Origin: Lacticaseibacillus kribbianus
GTDB lineage: Bacteria > Bacillota > Bacilli > Lactobacillales > Lactobacillaceae
Direction of reading: 5' to 3'
Length of the DNA stretch: 64,000 nt
Assembly: GCF_020180945.1 (NCBI RefSeq)
Contig: NZ_JAIPUL010000002.1
Span: 186,001 to 250,000, forward strand
Below are positions 35,149 to 44,478 of this stretch, one piece after another. Every line of letters starts with the position of its first letter. Position 1 is the stretch's first letter. Both the position numbers and the translations under genes were made by a program. The notes beneath the pieces were generated by a model. That model made no database searches, was not told where the DNA came from, and saw only the letters and a list, made by a program, of their open reading frames with translations.

Positions 35149-36286
35149 TGGCGTCACCCGCCGGGGCCTGGTCGTCGGTCGCCGCTGCGCCGGTGGCCGG
35201 GGTGCCGGCGTCGGTTACGGCGTGGGCGCGCGGCGCCACGTCCTGCGGCTCCGCGCCGGCGAGAATCTCGCGGACGCGCGGGATCACCTTGGTGCCGTAG
35301 TTGTCGATGGTGGCCATGCGGTCGGACACCAGCTGGCCGCCGGTGCCGTAGACCAGGTCGAAGCGCTGCATGTCCAGCGCCTGCATGTTGCGCGCGATTT
35401 TGGCCGCGACGTCCGCCGGCGTGCCGACGTAGTACGCGCCCTGGTCGATCTCGAACTCGAAGCGCTCGCGGGTCATCGGAGCCCAGCCGCGGTCGATGCC
35501 GATGCGGTCCATCTCGGCCTTGATGTACTTCCAGCCGACCTCCGTGGCGCGCGCGGCGTCCTCCAGCACGATGCCGTGGGCGTGCATGCCCAGCGGCAGG
35601 CGCGGCCGCTTGAACTCGGTGGTCGCCTTGTTGTACAGGTCGACGTACGGCCGGAAGCGCTTCGGGTCGCCGCCGATGATGGCGATGACGACCGGGTAGT
35701 TGTAGGTGACGGCGCGCAGGATGGAGTCCGGCGACCCGCCGACGGCCAACGTCGTCGGGATGCTTTCGCCCTTGGGCAGCATCGGGTAGACCTGGACGTT
35801 GTCGAGCGCGGTGGTGAAGTCGCCCTTGTTGGTGACCTTCGCGCCGTGGCGCAGCTTGTCCCACAGCTTGTTTTTCTCCACAAAAAGCGCATCGTAGTCG
35901 GCCAGGTCGTAGCCGAACAGCGGGAAGGACTCGGTGAACGAGCCGCGGCCCAGCATGATCTCCTCGCGCCCGTTGGCCAGGGCGTGGAGAGTGGCGAAGC
36001 GCTCGTACACGCGCACCGGGTCGTCGGAGCTCAGCACGGTGACGGCGGTGCCGAGGCGGATGCGGCTGGTGGCCTGCGCGATGGCACCCAGCACGATCTC
36101 CGGACTTGAGATGGCGAACTCGCTTCGGTGGTGCTCGCCCAGCGCGAACATGTCAATCTTCAGCATGTCGGCGACCTTGGCCTCCTTGACCACCTGCCGC
36201 AGCGTCTCCGCGCCGTTCAGCGGCGTGCCGTCGTCCTGGAAGGCCAAATCCCCGAACGTGTTCAACCCGAATGCGTACTCTGTCAT
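35141..36286 (-). CDS. LLM-class flavin-dependent oxidoreductase
   Basis: 381 residues from ATG 36286 with a perfect AGGAGG upstream. The luciferase-like barrel is recognisable: FALGEHHRSEFA, IRLGTAVTVLSSDDPVRVYE, MLGRGSFTESFPLFGYDL and LAVGGSPDS. The last 40 residues are Ala/Asp/Pro-rich and probably disordered, an extension beyond the usual family end. It likely uses FMN to reduce or oxygenate a small molecule. An HxlR-type palindrome overlaps its -10, suggesting control by electrophile or redox stress. Confidence 0.9.
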   Translation of the reverse strand: MTEYAFGLNTFGDLAFQDDGTPLNGAETLRQVVKEAKVADMLKIDMFALGEHHRSEFAISSPEIVLGAIAQATSRIRLGTAVTVLSSDDPVRVYERFATLHALANGREEIMLGRGSFTESFPLFGYDLADYDALFVEKNKLWDKLRHGAKVTNKGDFTTALDNVQVYPMLPKGESIPTTLAVGGSPDSILRAVTYNYPVVIAIIGGDPKRFRPYVDLYNKATTEFKRPRLPLGMHAHGIVLEDAARATEVGWKYIKAEMDRIGIDRGWAPMTRERFEFEIDQGAYYVGTPADVAAKIARNMQALDMQRFDLVYGTGGQLVSDRMATIDNYGTKVIPRVREILAGAEPQDVAPRAHAVTDAGTPATGAAATDDQAPAGDAND

Positions 36287-36303
36287 GATTAACTCCTCCT
36301 TTT

Positions 36304-36324
36304 TACTTACCAAAAGTAAGTATA
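36304..36324 (-). promoter_or_regulatory. HxlR-type operator over the -10 of the LLM oxidoreductase gene
   Basis: A perfect inverted repeat TACTTAC-CAAAA-GTAAGTA (36304-36322) overlaps a minus-strand TATACT (36319-36324). TACTTAC-N5-GTAAGTA is the layout seen for HxlR/YodB-family regulators; no such regulator gene is in this window. Confidence 0.65.
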
Positions 36325-36418
36325 CGAAGCCCACCAGGAAAATGCAACCCCAAAAGTCGCCTTTCTTGCGTTGCGGCGGGTCGCTGTGGCATCTTGGGGG
36401 GTGACGGGAGGGATGACG

Positions 36419-37207
36419 ATGAGCAAAAAGTTGGCAGGAGTGGGGTTGGGCCGCGAGCTGACCCGCGGCCGGGCGCTGTGCCTGGGCTTTGCGGACGGCA
36501 CGCGGCAGCGGGCGGTGGCGGCGCTGGGCGGCGGCGCCTGGGTCGGGCAGCAGGCCCCCGGCGGCTACGGGCGGGTGCGGCTGCGCCTGGCCGCGACGCC
36601 GGCGCTGCGAACGCGGCTGGCGCGTGGCGACCTGGTCGGCTTCGGCTGCGGCGGGAGCTGGTACCCGCTGGCCTGGTCGCCGCTCGATCCGGCGGTCAAC
36701 GCGGCGCAGACCCTGCAGATGGCGGCCGGCACGCTGACGGTCGCGTTCAGCCTGCCCGCGGCCTACCCGGTGGCCACGGTGGCCGCGGCCGCCCCCAAGT
36801 GGCGGGCCAGGCAGGTGGCGGCGCTGGCCGCCGCGTTTCCCGACTGGCCGCAGGGGCTGATTGCGGCGCTGGTGTTGGACACCGCGGCGCAGGTGGTGGC
36901 GGCAGGCGGGGCGGAAAACGCAGACGAGCCGCTGATCGCCGCCGACCGGCCCGACCGCGAGCCCGCGGTGCGCACCGCCTCAGGAGCCGCCGTTGCGGCG
37001 CGCGGCACCCTGCTGGTGCGGCCGGCGCGGCCGTGGTGGGAGGTGGCGACGCCCAACCAGTTGGCGCTGGCCTGGCTGCCGTACGCGGCCCTGGCCCGGC
37101 TGACCGTGACGGTGGCCGCCGCGGATTTTTGGGCCGGCATCGCCTGGCTGTGGTGGCGGGCGACGCTTTTCGGCGTGGCACCGGAGCAGCGGCGGCGGCC
37201 GCGCTGA
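36419..37207 (+). CDS. Hypothetical protein, Ala/Gly/Arg-rich
   Basis: 262 residues from ATG 36419; GGGAGG six bases upstream favours this over ATG 36413. The composition is extreme (Ala, Arg, Trp, Leu), but the frame shows the local bias to G or C at third positions, and a hydrophobic stretch near the C-terminus (LTVTVAAADFWAGIAWLWW) could be a membrane segment. I do not recognise a family. It is divergent from the redox pair and followed by a terminator. Confidence 0.6.
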   Translation: MSKKLAGVGLGRELTRGRALCLGFADGTRQRAVAALGGGAWVGQQAPGGYGRVRLRLAATPALRTRLARGDLVGFGCGGSWYPLAWSPLDPAVNAAQTLQMAAGTLTVAFSLPAAYPVATVAAAAPKWRARQVAALAAAFPDWPQGLIAALVLDTAAQVVAAGGAENADEPLIAADRPDREPAVRTASGAAVAARGTLLVRPARPWWEVATPNQLALAWLPYAALARLTVTVAAADFWAGIAWLWWRATLFGVAPEQRRRPR

Positions 37208-37302
37208 TTGGCGCCGAGCGAGGGGTCGTACGAGGGGCCGCGAGAGAGGCCGAGCACCGCCCGGGCCGCTCGGGCGCCGACCCGCATCCGGGCACCGAAT
37301 CG

Positions 37303-37332
37303 AACCGCCGCGCGTTCACCCGCGGCGGTTTT
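37303..37332 (+). terminator. Terminator-like hairpin before the EamA gene
   Basis: AACCGCCGCG-N8-CGCGGCGGTT with a short T tract. Confidence 0.6.
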
Positions 37333-37344
37333 GGCGCGCCTGCG

Positions 37345-37373
37345 TTGTAAAGTGGCGCAACAACCGGTAGAGT
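37345..37373 (+). promoter_or_regulatory. Promoter of the EamA transporter gene
   Basis: TTGTAA (37345-37350), 17 bases, TAGAGT (37368-37373). Confidence 0.6.
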
Positions 37374-37401
37374 TAGTGGCAGTAACTCCGGGAGGTGCGA
37401 C

Positions 37402-38301
37402 ATGACGATTACGAAGACGCGGGCCAATGCGATGCTGGGGGTGGCCGCCATCATCTGGGGGTCCGGCTACCTGTTCACGAAGCTTGCGACCAACGCGGGG
37501 ATGCCGGCGGGGCTGATCAACGGCATCCGCGAGCTGATTTTTGCGGCGCTGGCCGGGCTGTTTTTCCACAGGGCGGTGGCGCGCATGACGCGCCAGGACT
37601 TCCTGGTCGGGCTGATCGCCGGGGCGATCAACTTCCTGGGCTTTCAGCTGCAGACCATCGGCCTGGCGTACACGACGCCGGCCAACAACGCCTTTTTGAC
37701 CGCCATCTACGTGATCTTCGTGCCGTTCATCTGCTGGCTGCTGTTCCGCGAGCGGCCCGATCGCAAAAGCTACGTCGCCATCGCCATCTGCGTGCTCGGC
37801 ATGGCGATTCTGACCGACGTCTTCGGCCACGGGCTGAGCCTGCACCTGGGCGACCTGCTGACGCTGGCGTCCGCGGTGTTCTACGCGCTGCAGATTGTCT
37901 ACTTCGGCACGGCCCCGGCGGAGTCGAGCCCCTGGGCGCTCGCGTTCATGCTCGGCGTCACCCAGGCGGTTTTCGGTCTGGTGTGGTCGGGGTTGTTCGA
38001 GCGCGGCGCCTACTTGGCCATCGACTGGCGGGCCGGGCTGTGGCCGGTGGTGGTGCTGGGCATCCTGTCGTCGTTCGGCGCCCAGACGCTCCAGGTGGTC
38101 GGCCAGCGCTTCACCGACCCGACACCGGCGGGGCTGATCCTGATGACCGAGTCGCTGTTCGGCAGCCTGTTCTCCGTGGCGCTGGGCTTTGAGCCCTTCA
38201 CCCTCAACCTGCTGGTCGGCGGCGCCCTAATCCTGCTGGCGCTCCTGGTGATGCAGCTGGGCTTCAGGCGGCCGCTGCGCCTTTATAATAGAAGCAAGTG
38301 A
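37402..38301 (+). CDS. EamA/DMT-family transporter
   Basis: 299 residues with ten hydrophobic segments in two EamA halves. Hallmarks include IIWGSGYLFTKLAT in helix 1 and TTPANNAFLTAIYVIFVPF near helix 4. It is an inner-membrane exporter or permease of the drug/metabolite superfamily; substrate unknown. GGGAGGTG precedes ATG 37402. It overlaps the convergent peptidase gene by 19 bases. Confidence 0.9.
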   Translation: MTITKTRANAMLGVAAIIWGSGYLFTKLATNAGMPAGLINGIRELIFAALAGLFFHRAVARMTRQDFLVGLIAGAINFLGFQLQTIGLAYTTPANNAFLTAIYVIFVPFICWLLFRERPDRKSYVAIAICVLGMAILTDVFGHGLSLHLGDLLTLASAVFYALQIVYFGTAPAESSPWALAFMLGVTQAVFGLVWSGLFERGAYLAIDWRAGLWPVVVLGILSSFGAQTLQVVGQRFTDPTPAGLILMTESLFGSLFSVALGFEPFTLNLLVGGALILLALLVMQLGFRRPLRLYNRSK

Positions 38302-38687
38302 AGCGCTAACAAAATCGCAAAGCTCACGCCGAGCCAGCTGAGCAGCGGCAGCGTGGCCGGGTGGGCGAGCCGGTGGTGCAGCCCGGTCGCGGTGCAGGCG
38401 AGTAGCACCCACCACAGGCCCCACTCGGGCGGGTGCAGCGCGGCGATCGCCGCAATCGCCAGCACGTCGGCGGATCCAAGCCCGCGCGTGGCCAGCGCAA
38501 GGGCGGCCAGGCCCGCCAGCCACGCCGCACCGAGCCTCCAGCAAGGCGGCCGACCGGTCAAGGCGGCGAGCACCCAGAGGCCGACCAGCCACAGGTCGAA
38601 GGGCCAAGCGGGGACGCTGCGGCGGCGCCAGTCGCTGACCCCGAAGGCTGCGAGGCCGAGCAGGATCCAGGCGGTTGTCGGGGTCAT
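38283..38687 (-). CDS. Minimal A24-type prepilin peptidase-like protein
   Basis: 134 residues from ATG 38687 (TGGAGGTGATG upstream). It holds only the membrane protease part of type IV prepilin peptidases. The first conserved Asp occurs in SDWRRRSVP (about residue 19), and the second in RGLGSADVLAIA, the equivalent of the GxGD motif, with Ser-Ala before Asp instead of Gly. The N-terminal methyltransferase half of ComC/PilD is absent. It may process competence pseudopilins. No pilin genes are nearby, and the divergent GxGD leaves activity uncertain. Confidence 0.7.
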   Translation of the reverse strand: MTPTTAWILLGLAAFGVSDWRRRSVPAWPFDLWLVGLWVLAALTGRPPCWRLGAAWLAGLAALALATRGLGSADVLAIAAIAALHPPEWGLWWVLLACTATGLHHRLAHPATLPLLSWLGVSFAILLALHLLLL

Positions 38688-38820
38688 CACATCACCTCCA
38701 GTCTTCTGGCGCGCCATCTGTAAGAGATTACGCCAGATGGTGCCGCCTTGTCCTCCCGGGCGCAGCGGGGAGGCCGGCAACGTTCGCCGCGAATTTCTCC
38801 GCGCTTTTTGCAACCGGTCC

Positions 38821-38950
38821 TTGACACCCTGCGCCGAAAGATAGTACACTATCAAAGGTGCTTTTTTCCAGTGTGTTCGGGTTTGCCCCGGGTGCGGTCT
38901 GGTGAATTGCCACTCCGCGCCCGGGTCGGCCATTTTTTTATGAAGAAAAA
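38821..38950 (+). promoter_or_regulatory. str operon promoter and structured leader
   Basis: TTGACA (38821-38826), 18 bases, TACACT (38845-38850). The leader then has a GC-rich hairpin CCCGGG-T-GCGG / CCGC-G-CCCGGG (about 38889-38926), seven bases, and a T7 run at about 38934-38940, which looks attenuator-like. A TATAAT at 38986-38991 just before the start may be a second -10, but it lacks a -35. Confidence 0.65.
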
Positions 38951-39010
38951 TGAACCGCCTGGATGTGTGGACTTGAAAAGATACCTATAATCAGGAAGGA
39001 GGAACTTTGA

Positions 39011-39433
39011 ATGCCTACCATTAACCAATTGGTGCGTCAAGGTCGTAAATCTCAGGTAACGAAGTCGGACTCTCCAGCCCTGAACTTCGGTTACAACAGC
39101 AAAAAGAAGTCTCTTACCAATAACCCTGCTCCTCAAAAGCGTGGGGTCGCTACTCGTGTGGGGACGATGACGCCGAAGAAGCCTAACTCCGCTCTGCGGA
39201 AGTACGCGCGTGTTCGTCTGTCCAACTTGATCGAAGTCACCGCCTACATCCCAGGTGTTGGCCACAACCTGCAGGAACACAGTGTTGTCTTGATCCGTGG
39301 CGGCCGTGTTAAGGACTTGCCAGGGGTTCGTTACCACATCATCCGTGGTGCGCTCGATACCGCTGGTGTTGACGGCCGGATGCAGAGCCGTTCCAAGTAC
39401 GGTGCTAAGCGCCCTAAGGCTGCTAAGAAGTAA
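39011..39433 (+). CDS. rpsL: 30S ribosomal protein S12
   Basis: 140 residues. Decoding-centre protein of the small subunit. The conserved [11 protein letters not shown] loop carries the Lys that is mutated in streptomycin-resistant strains, here wild type. It also has the second conserved loop [17 protein letters not shown] precedes ATG 39011. First gene of rpsL-rpsG-fusA. Confidence 0.98.
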   Translation: MPTINQLVRQGRKSQVTKSDSPALNFGYNSKKKSLTNNPAPQKRGVATRVGTMTPKKPNSALRKYARVRLSNLIEVTAYIPGVGHNLQEHSVVLIRGGRVKDLPGVRYHIIRGALDTAGVDGRMQSRSKYGAKRPKAAKK

Positions 39434-39481
39434 ACGATCAGCCGCTTTGGCGGTTAAACTACCCATAAGGAGGCTATCAGC

Positions 39482-39952
39482 ATGCCACGTAAAGGCAATG
39501 TTTCAAAACGCGACGTTTTACCCGATCCAGTGTACAATTCCAAGCTGGTCACTCGTCTGATCAACCACTTGATGATCGACGGCAAGCGCGGTAAGGCGCA
39601 AACCATTCTGTACGACGCATTCGATATCATCAAGAAGGAAACCGGCAACGAACCTTTGGATGTCTTCGAACAGGCCATGAAGAACGTTATGCCTGTCCTT
39701 GAAGTCAAGGCTCGTCGTATCGGGGGTTCCAACTACCAGGTCCCGATCGAAGTTCGGCCGGACCGGCGCACGACCCTGGGTCTGCGCTGGATCGTACAAT
39801 ACTCACGTGCCCGCGGCGAGCACACCATGGACGACCGTCTTGCACGGGAAATCATGGACGCCGCGAACAACACCGGTGCCGCAGTCAAGAAGCGTGAAGA
39901 CACGCACAAGATGGCTGACGCTAACCGCGCGTTCGCACACTATCGTTGGTAA
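39482..39952 (+). CDS. rpsG: 30S ribosomal protein S7
   Basis: 156 residues, full length. It binds the 3' domain of 16S rRNA and nucleates assembly of the head. The signature [18 protein letters not shown] is at the N-terminus, with KRED[16 protein letters not shown] at the end. AAGGAGG precedes ATG 39482. It lies 48 bases after rpsL. Confidence 0.98.
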   Translation: MPRKGNVSKRDVLPDPVYNSKLVTRLINHLMIDGKRGKAQTILYDAFDIIKKETGNEPLDVFEQAMKNVMPVLEVKARRIGGSNYQVPIEVRPDRRTTLGLRWIVQYSRARGEHTMDDRLAREIMDAANNTGAAVKKREDTHKMADANRAFAHYRW

Positions 39953-40045
39953 GACTGACTTGGCTATTATATCCGAATGCTGGCATATAATAGCCAATTC
40001 TTTTAACCGAAAATACAACAAAATTGAGAGGAGCAACACATTCAC

Positions 40046-42133
40046 ATGGCCAACAAGCGTGAATTTCCGTTAGACCGGACCCGTAACATCGGGATCATGG
40101 CCCACATCGATGCTGGTAAGACCACGACGACTGAACGGATTCTGTACTACACCGGTAAGATCCACAAGATCGGCGAAACCCACGAAGGGGCTTCCCAGAT
40201 GGACTGGATGGCTCAGGAACAAGAGCGTGGGATCACGATCACGTCCGCTGCCACCACCGCGTTCTGGAAGAACAACCGAATCAACATCATCGACACCCCA
40301 GGGCACGTGGACTTCACCATCGAAGTTGAGCGTTCCCTGCGTGTCCTTGACGGTGCGGTAACGGTTCTGGACGCCCAGGCCGGCGTTGAGCCGCAGACCG
40401 AAAACGTGTGGCGTCAGGCCACCACGTACTCCGTTCCTCGCCTGGTTTTCGTCAACAAGATGGACAAGATCGGCGCGGACTTCCAGTTCTCCGTGAACAG
40501 CCTGCACGACCGTCTGGGCGCTAACGCTCACGCCGTTCAGCTGCCAATCGGTGCCGAGGACAACTTCGAAGGCGTCATCGACCTGCTCGAGATGAAGGCC
40601 GACCTGTACGACGAAGACGAACTGGGTTCCGAATGGGACGTTGTCGACATCCCGGACGACTACAAGGACGCCGCTGAAAAGGCGCACAACGAGCTGATCG
40701 AAGCCGTTGCCGACGTCGATGACGGCATCATGGACAAGTACCTCGAAGGGGAAGAAATCTCCATCGACGAATTGAAGGCTGCCATCCGTAAGGCCACCCT
40801 GGCCCTTGAATTCTACCCGGTTTTCGCCGGCTCTGCCTTCAAGAACAAGGGTGTTCAGATGATGCTCGACGGCGTGGTGGACTACCTGCCATCCCCGCTG
40901 GACGTCAAGCCTTACAACGCGACGGATCCGGAAACCGGTGAGTCCGTTGAACTGACCGCCGGCGACGACAAGCCGTTCGCCGCCTTGGCCTTCAAGATCG
41001 CCACCGACCCGTTCGTTGGCCGTCTGACCTTCATCCGTGTCTACAGCGGCACGCTGCAGGCCGGGTCTTACGTGCTGAACGCAACCAAGGACAACCGCGA
41101 ACGTGTCGGTCGTCTGCTGCAGATGCACAGTAACACCCGGATGGAAATCCCAGAAGTCTTCTCCGGTGACATCGCTGCGGCGATCGGCCTGAAGAACACG
41201 ACGACCGGGGACTCCCTGACCGACGTTGACCACCCGCTGATCCTCGAATCACTTGAAGTGCCGGAACCGGTTATCCAGGTTTCCATCGAGCCTAACTCCA
41301 AGGAAGACCGTGACAAGCTGGACGTTGCGCTTCAAAAGCTTTCCGAAGAGGACCCGACCTTCCGCGCCGAGACCAACCCGGAAACCGGTGAAACGCTGAT
41401 CGCCGGCATGGGCGAGCTGCACCTGGACATCATGGTTGACCGCATGAAGCGCGAATTCAAGGTTGAAGCCAAGGTCGGCGAGCCTCAGGTTGCCTACCGT
41501 GAAACCTTCACCAAGACCGCGAGCGCCCAAGGTAAGTTCGTTCGTCAGTCCGGTGGTAAGGGTCAATACGGTGATGTTTGGGTTGAATTCACCCCGAACG
41601 AAGAAGGCAAGGGCTTCGAATTCGAAGACGCCATTGTCGGTGGTGTGGTTCCGCGTGAATACATCCCAGCCGTTGAAGCAGGGCTGAAGGACGCGATGGC
41701 CAACGGTGTGCTTGCCGGCTACCCGCTGATCGACGTCAAGGCCAAGCTTTACGATGGTTCCTACCACGAAGTCGATTCTAACGAAACGGCGTTCAAGGTT
41801 GCGGCCTCCATGTCCCTGAAGGCTGCCGCCGCCAAGGCCGGTGCCGTCATCCTCGAGCCGATCATGCACGTCGAAGTTGTTGCCCCAGAGGCCTACCTCG
41901 GCGACATCATGGGTCAGGTGACCGCTCGTCGCGGCCGCGTTGAAGCCATGGAAGCCCGCGGTAACGCCCAAGTTGTCAACGCGATGGTACCGCTGGCCGA
42001 GATGTTCGGTTACGCGACCACCCTGCGTTCCGCGACCCAGGGCCGTGGGACCTTCACGATGACCTTCGACCACTACGAAGCAACGCCGAAGTCCATCCAA
42101 GAAGAAATCATCAAGAAGAACGGCGGCCAGTAA
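40046..42133 (+). CDS. fusA: Elongation factor G
   Basis: 695 residues. This GTPase drives translocation and, with RRF, ribosome recycling. G1 [10 protein letters not shown] (near residue 18), the switch I RGITITS element, G3 DTPGHVDF and G4 NKMDK are present, followed by EF-G domains II-V. GAGAGGAGC precedes ATG 40046. Codon use is strongly biased to GAA, CGT, GTT and AAG, the highly expressed set of this genome. Its terminator is interrupted by the ISL3 insertion. Confidence 0.98.
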   Translation: MANKREFPLDRTRNIGIMAHIDAGKTTTTERILYYTGKIHKIGETHEGASQMDWMAQEQERGITITSAATTAFWKNNRINIIDTPGHVDFTIEVERSLRVLDGAVTVLDAQAGVEPQTENVWRQATTYSVPRLVFVNKMDKIGADFQFSVNSLHDRLGANAHAVQLPIGAEDNFEGVIDLLEMKADLYDEDELGSEWDVVDIPDDYKDAAEKAHNELIEAVADVDDGIMDKYLEGEEISIDELKAAIRKATLALEFYPVFAGSAFKNKGVQMMLDGVVDYLPSPLDVKPYNATDPETGESVELTAGDDKPFAALAFKIATDPFVGRLTFIRVYSGTLQAGSYVLNATKDNRERVGRLLQMHSNTRMEIPEVFSGDIAAAIGLKNTTTGDSLTDVDHPLILESLEVPEPVIQVSIEPNSKEDRDKLDVALQKLSEEDPTFRAETNPETGETLIAGMGELHLDIMVDRMKREFKVEAKVGEPQVAYRETFTKTASAQGKFVRQSGGKGQYGDVWVEFTPNEEGKGFEFEDAIVGGVVPREYIPAVEAGLKDAMANGVLAGYPLIDVKAKLYDGSYHEVDSNETAFKVAASMSLKAAAAKAGAVILEPIMHVEVVAPEAYLGDIMGQVTARRGRVEAMEARGNAQVVNAMVPLAEMFGYATTLRSATQGRGTFTMTFDHYEATPKSIQEEIIKKNGGQ

Positions 42134-42153
42134 GCCACCGCTCCTCACAAGCT

Positions 42154-42190
42154 CAGCCCCCGCGAGTTTCGGCTCGCGGGGGCTGTTTTG
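42154..42190 (+). terminator. Terminator of fusA
   Basis: CAGCCCCCGCGAG / CTCGCGGGGGCTG perfect 13-bp stem followed by TTTT. The T tract is part of the ISL3 target duplication. Confidence 0.92.
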
Positions 42191-42192
42191 TG

Positions 42193-42246
42193 GGTCTACA
42201 CTTTCTGGTGTTGGAGAATTCCAACGCCGAGAGTGTAGACCTTTTT
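42193..42246 (+). terminator. Nested hairpin-terminator inside the left end of the ISL3 element
   Basis: GGTCTACACT / AGTGTAGACC encloses GTTGGA-GAAT-TCCAAC and is followed by six T residues. It would block transcription entering from fusA, a common way for IS elements to limit transposase expression. Confidence 0.8.
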
Positions 42247-42334
42247 TCAATAACAGCGCAAAATAAAAGGGCACCATCTAGCACCCGTTCTTCGCTCCAA
42301 GCGACCAAACCTAAAACAAAGCGAGGTATTAGTG

Positions 42335-43576
42335 ATGTCCAACCTTGATTCTACGCTCTCTGTCCTGGGATTGCCATACGAGAACATTCATGTAACCGCA
42401 GTTTACGACGGCTACCGAGGCCGGGGCAAGCGGCGCCTTCAGTACCACGTCATTGCGTGTGATCTCACTTACCACCGCGATACTTGTCCTCACTGTGGTG
42501 AAGACGCGTTGCGACCTAACGGTCATAAGGCGACACACATCCGCATTCAATCACTCAGTCAACTTCCAACGCTTCTTGAGCTTTCCAAACAGCGCTGGCT
42601 CTGCTCGGCCTGCCATCGTACCTGTTCCGCAGAGACACCGCTTGTGGCCTACAATGACACGATTGCCCACTCAATCAAGCAAACAGTCCTACAGCTTGCC
42701 AGGCAGTCCCTCCCCGAAGCAGTGATTGCCAAAAATACGGGTATCTCTGCAGCGACAGTTCGACGAGAACTCAAGTCCCATCTCCACCATCGCAGTCGCC
42801 CGGAGTTGCCGACCAACCTATGTTTTGACGAGTTTCGATCAACTCAGAATATGATGTCCTTCATCTGTATTGATGGCGATACCCATCGATTGGTGAAGCT
42901 TCTTGGCGACCGTCTGAATAAGACTATCAAGGACTTCTTTCTTGCCAACTACTCCACGGCAGAACGCGCCGCCGTTCAGACCATCACAATGGACATGAAC
43001 GCCTCCTACCAAGCTTTTATCCACCAAGTTTTCCCCAATGCCCAGCTCATCATCGATCGCTTCCATATCGTTCAGTTGCTCGGTCACGCGGTGGACACTG
43101 TGCGCGTCGCAACGCTTAAGCAGCTCGACGACAAAACGAGCCGAGTCTACCGTATTCTTAAACATCAGTGGCGGCTCTTCCACAAGGCCGCACCGGACGC
43201 GATACACACCAAATACATGCGTGGGCTGAACGAGCATATCACGGAACAGGGCGCCCTAGATGTGGCGTTCACCGCCAACCCTCGGTTGGCCACAGTATGC
43301 GAAACCTACCAAGCGCTTCACGATGCCTTGATGGGCCACAATCCGCGGCGGTTGTGGCAGTTACTTGAACACTACGAGTCAACCGGAACCGAAATGGACA
43401 CCGCAATCCGCACGCTCAAATCGAACCAGGCTGGAATTCTGGCGGCAGCGGACAGTTGGCGTTCCAACGGTCCACTTGAAGGGATTAATCGCAAGATCAA
43501 AGCGCTCAAGCGATCGTGCTATGGATTCAGAGACCAAGCTCACTTCTTCGAGCGGATCTACCAGATTATCGCATAA
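42335..43576 (+). CDS. ISL3-family transposase
   Basis: 413 residues from ATG 42335. N-terminal zinc-finger segment (CPHCGEDAL, then WLCSACHRTC), an HTH (AKNTGISAATVRREL), and the DDE catalytic core with FDEFR, TMDMNASYQAF-x-FPNAQLIIDRFHI and a C-terminal SNGPLEGINRKIKALKR containing the Glu. Full length for ISL3. Codons are less GC-biased than the neighbours. Confidence 0.95.
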   Translation: MSNLDSTLSVLGLPYENIHVTAVYDGYRGRGKRRLQYHVIACDLTYHRDTCPHCGEDALRPNGHKATHIRIQSLSQLPTLLELSKQRWLCSACHRTCSAETPLVAYNDTIAHSIKQTVLQLARQSLPEAVIAKNTGISAATVRRELKSHLHHRSRPELPTNLCFDEFRSTQNMMSFICIDGDTHRLVKLLGDRLNKTIKDFFLANYSTAERAAVQTITMDMNASYQAFIHQVFPNAQLIIDRFHIVQLLGHAVDTVRVATLKQLDDKTSRVYRILKHQWRLFHKAAPDAIHTKYMRGLNEHITEQGALDVAFTANPRLATVCETYQALHDALMGHNPRRLWQLLEHYESTGTEMDTAIRTLKSNQAGILAAADSWRSNGPLEGINRKIKALKRSCYGFRDQAHFFERIYQIIA

Positions 43577-43800
43577 ATAACAAAAGAGCCCCTCCAAAGA
43601 GGAACTCCCAGAAAATATCAAATTATTCTTCAACACCAGTTGACGCAGAGCCTGTTTTGTGTGGTCGGCTTCAGACCGCGGTGGCATTGGGGCGCCGGGC
43701 TATTCGACCGGTGGCGGACAAGTGCCGCGGCAGGCGCACCCGAATTTTGCTACAATAGGGGCAACAGGCGCCGCTAGTGTGGCGCCGGAGGGATGGGACA

Positions 43801-44462
43801 ATGGGCTGGATCTGGGTGATGCTCGGGGCGGGGACGCTGGCCGGGCTGGTGCAGGGGGTCACGGGGTTTGGCGCCGGCATCATGATGATGATTTTCCTGC
43901 CGGCGCTGCTGCCGATCGGGGAAAGCGCCGGGGTGTCGGCGCTGACCATGGCGGTCGCCAACCTGATGATGGTGTGGCGCTACCGCCACGCGCTGGACTG
44001 GCGCCGGCTGCCGGTGCCGTTTCTCGTCTACGCGGCGGTGGCGACGTGGTCGGTGCACCTCGGCACCAGGCTGCCGGTGCCGACGCTACGGCGATGCTCG
44101 GGGCGCTGCTGATCGCGATTGCGATTTACTTCACGCTGCGCCAGGACGTCGGCAGCCACCGCTTCGCGACCTGGGTGACCGTCGTGTTCATGGTGGTGTC
44201 CGGTTTTTTCAACGGGCTGTTCGGCATCGGCGGGCCGCTGATGGCGCTGTACTTCCTGACCCTGGCGGACACCAAGGAGGGCTACCTCGCGTCGATTCAG
44301 ACCTTCTTCATGCTCGACACGCTCTACGTGACGTCGCTGCGCGTCGCAACCGGCGTGCTGCACCTGGGCGACCTGCGCCTCGTCTTGTTGGGGCTGGTCT
44401 ACGTGTTCATCGGCCTGAGCGGGGCCTACTACCTGATCTCGTCACTGCTGCAACTCGTGTAA
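43801..44462 (+). pseudogene. TSUP-family (TauE/SafE) permease, frameshifted
   Basis: The frame from ATG 43801 encodes the N-terminal half (GWIWVMLGAGTLAGLVQGVT, GFGAGIMMMIFLPALLP) but stops at about 44112. The C-terminal half continues in the -1 frame (ATAMLGALLIAIAIYF, then GFFNGLFGIGGPLMALYFL) to 44462. The change lies between about 44070 and 44095 and is explained by one missing base. Together the parts give a normal-length sulfite/organosulfonate exporter-type permease with two internal repeats. It sits just after the IS element. A sequencing error cannot be excluded. Confidence 0.8.
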
Positions 44463-44478
44463 CCGCAAGGAGGACGCT

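Larger units (their letters stand above)
42184..43660 (+). mobile_element. ISL3-family insertion sequence with 8-bp target site duplication
   Basis: The element spans 42192-43652 (1,461 bp). The left end (starting GGGTCTACAC) and the inverted right end (starting GGCTCTGCG) match imperfectly over about 28 bp, sharing CTGGTGTTG-x-AGAAT. The 8-bp direct repeat TGTTTTGT at 42184-42191 and 43653-43660 is the hallmark duplication size for ISL3. The intact transposase, intact ends and lower GC than the host indicate recent arrival. Confidence 0.93.

Noticed and set aside
36394-37350. 318-codon alternative frame over the hypothetical gene at 36419
   Set aside because: Composition is Gly/Arg/Ala low complexity and it lacks a spaced ribosome-binding site; the 36419 frame has both a better site and the local third-position bias.
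43659-44112. Programmed -1 frameshift in the TSUP gene
   Set aside because: No slippery heptamer with a downstream structure was found at the junction; a one-base deletion or sequencing error is simpler.
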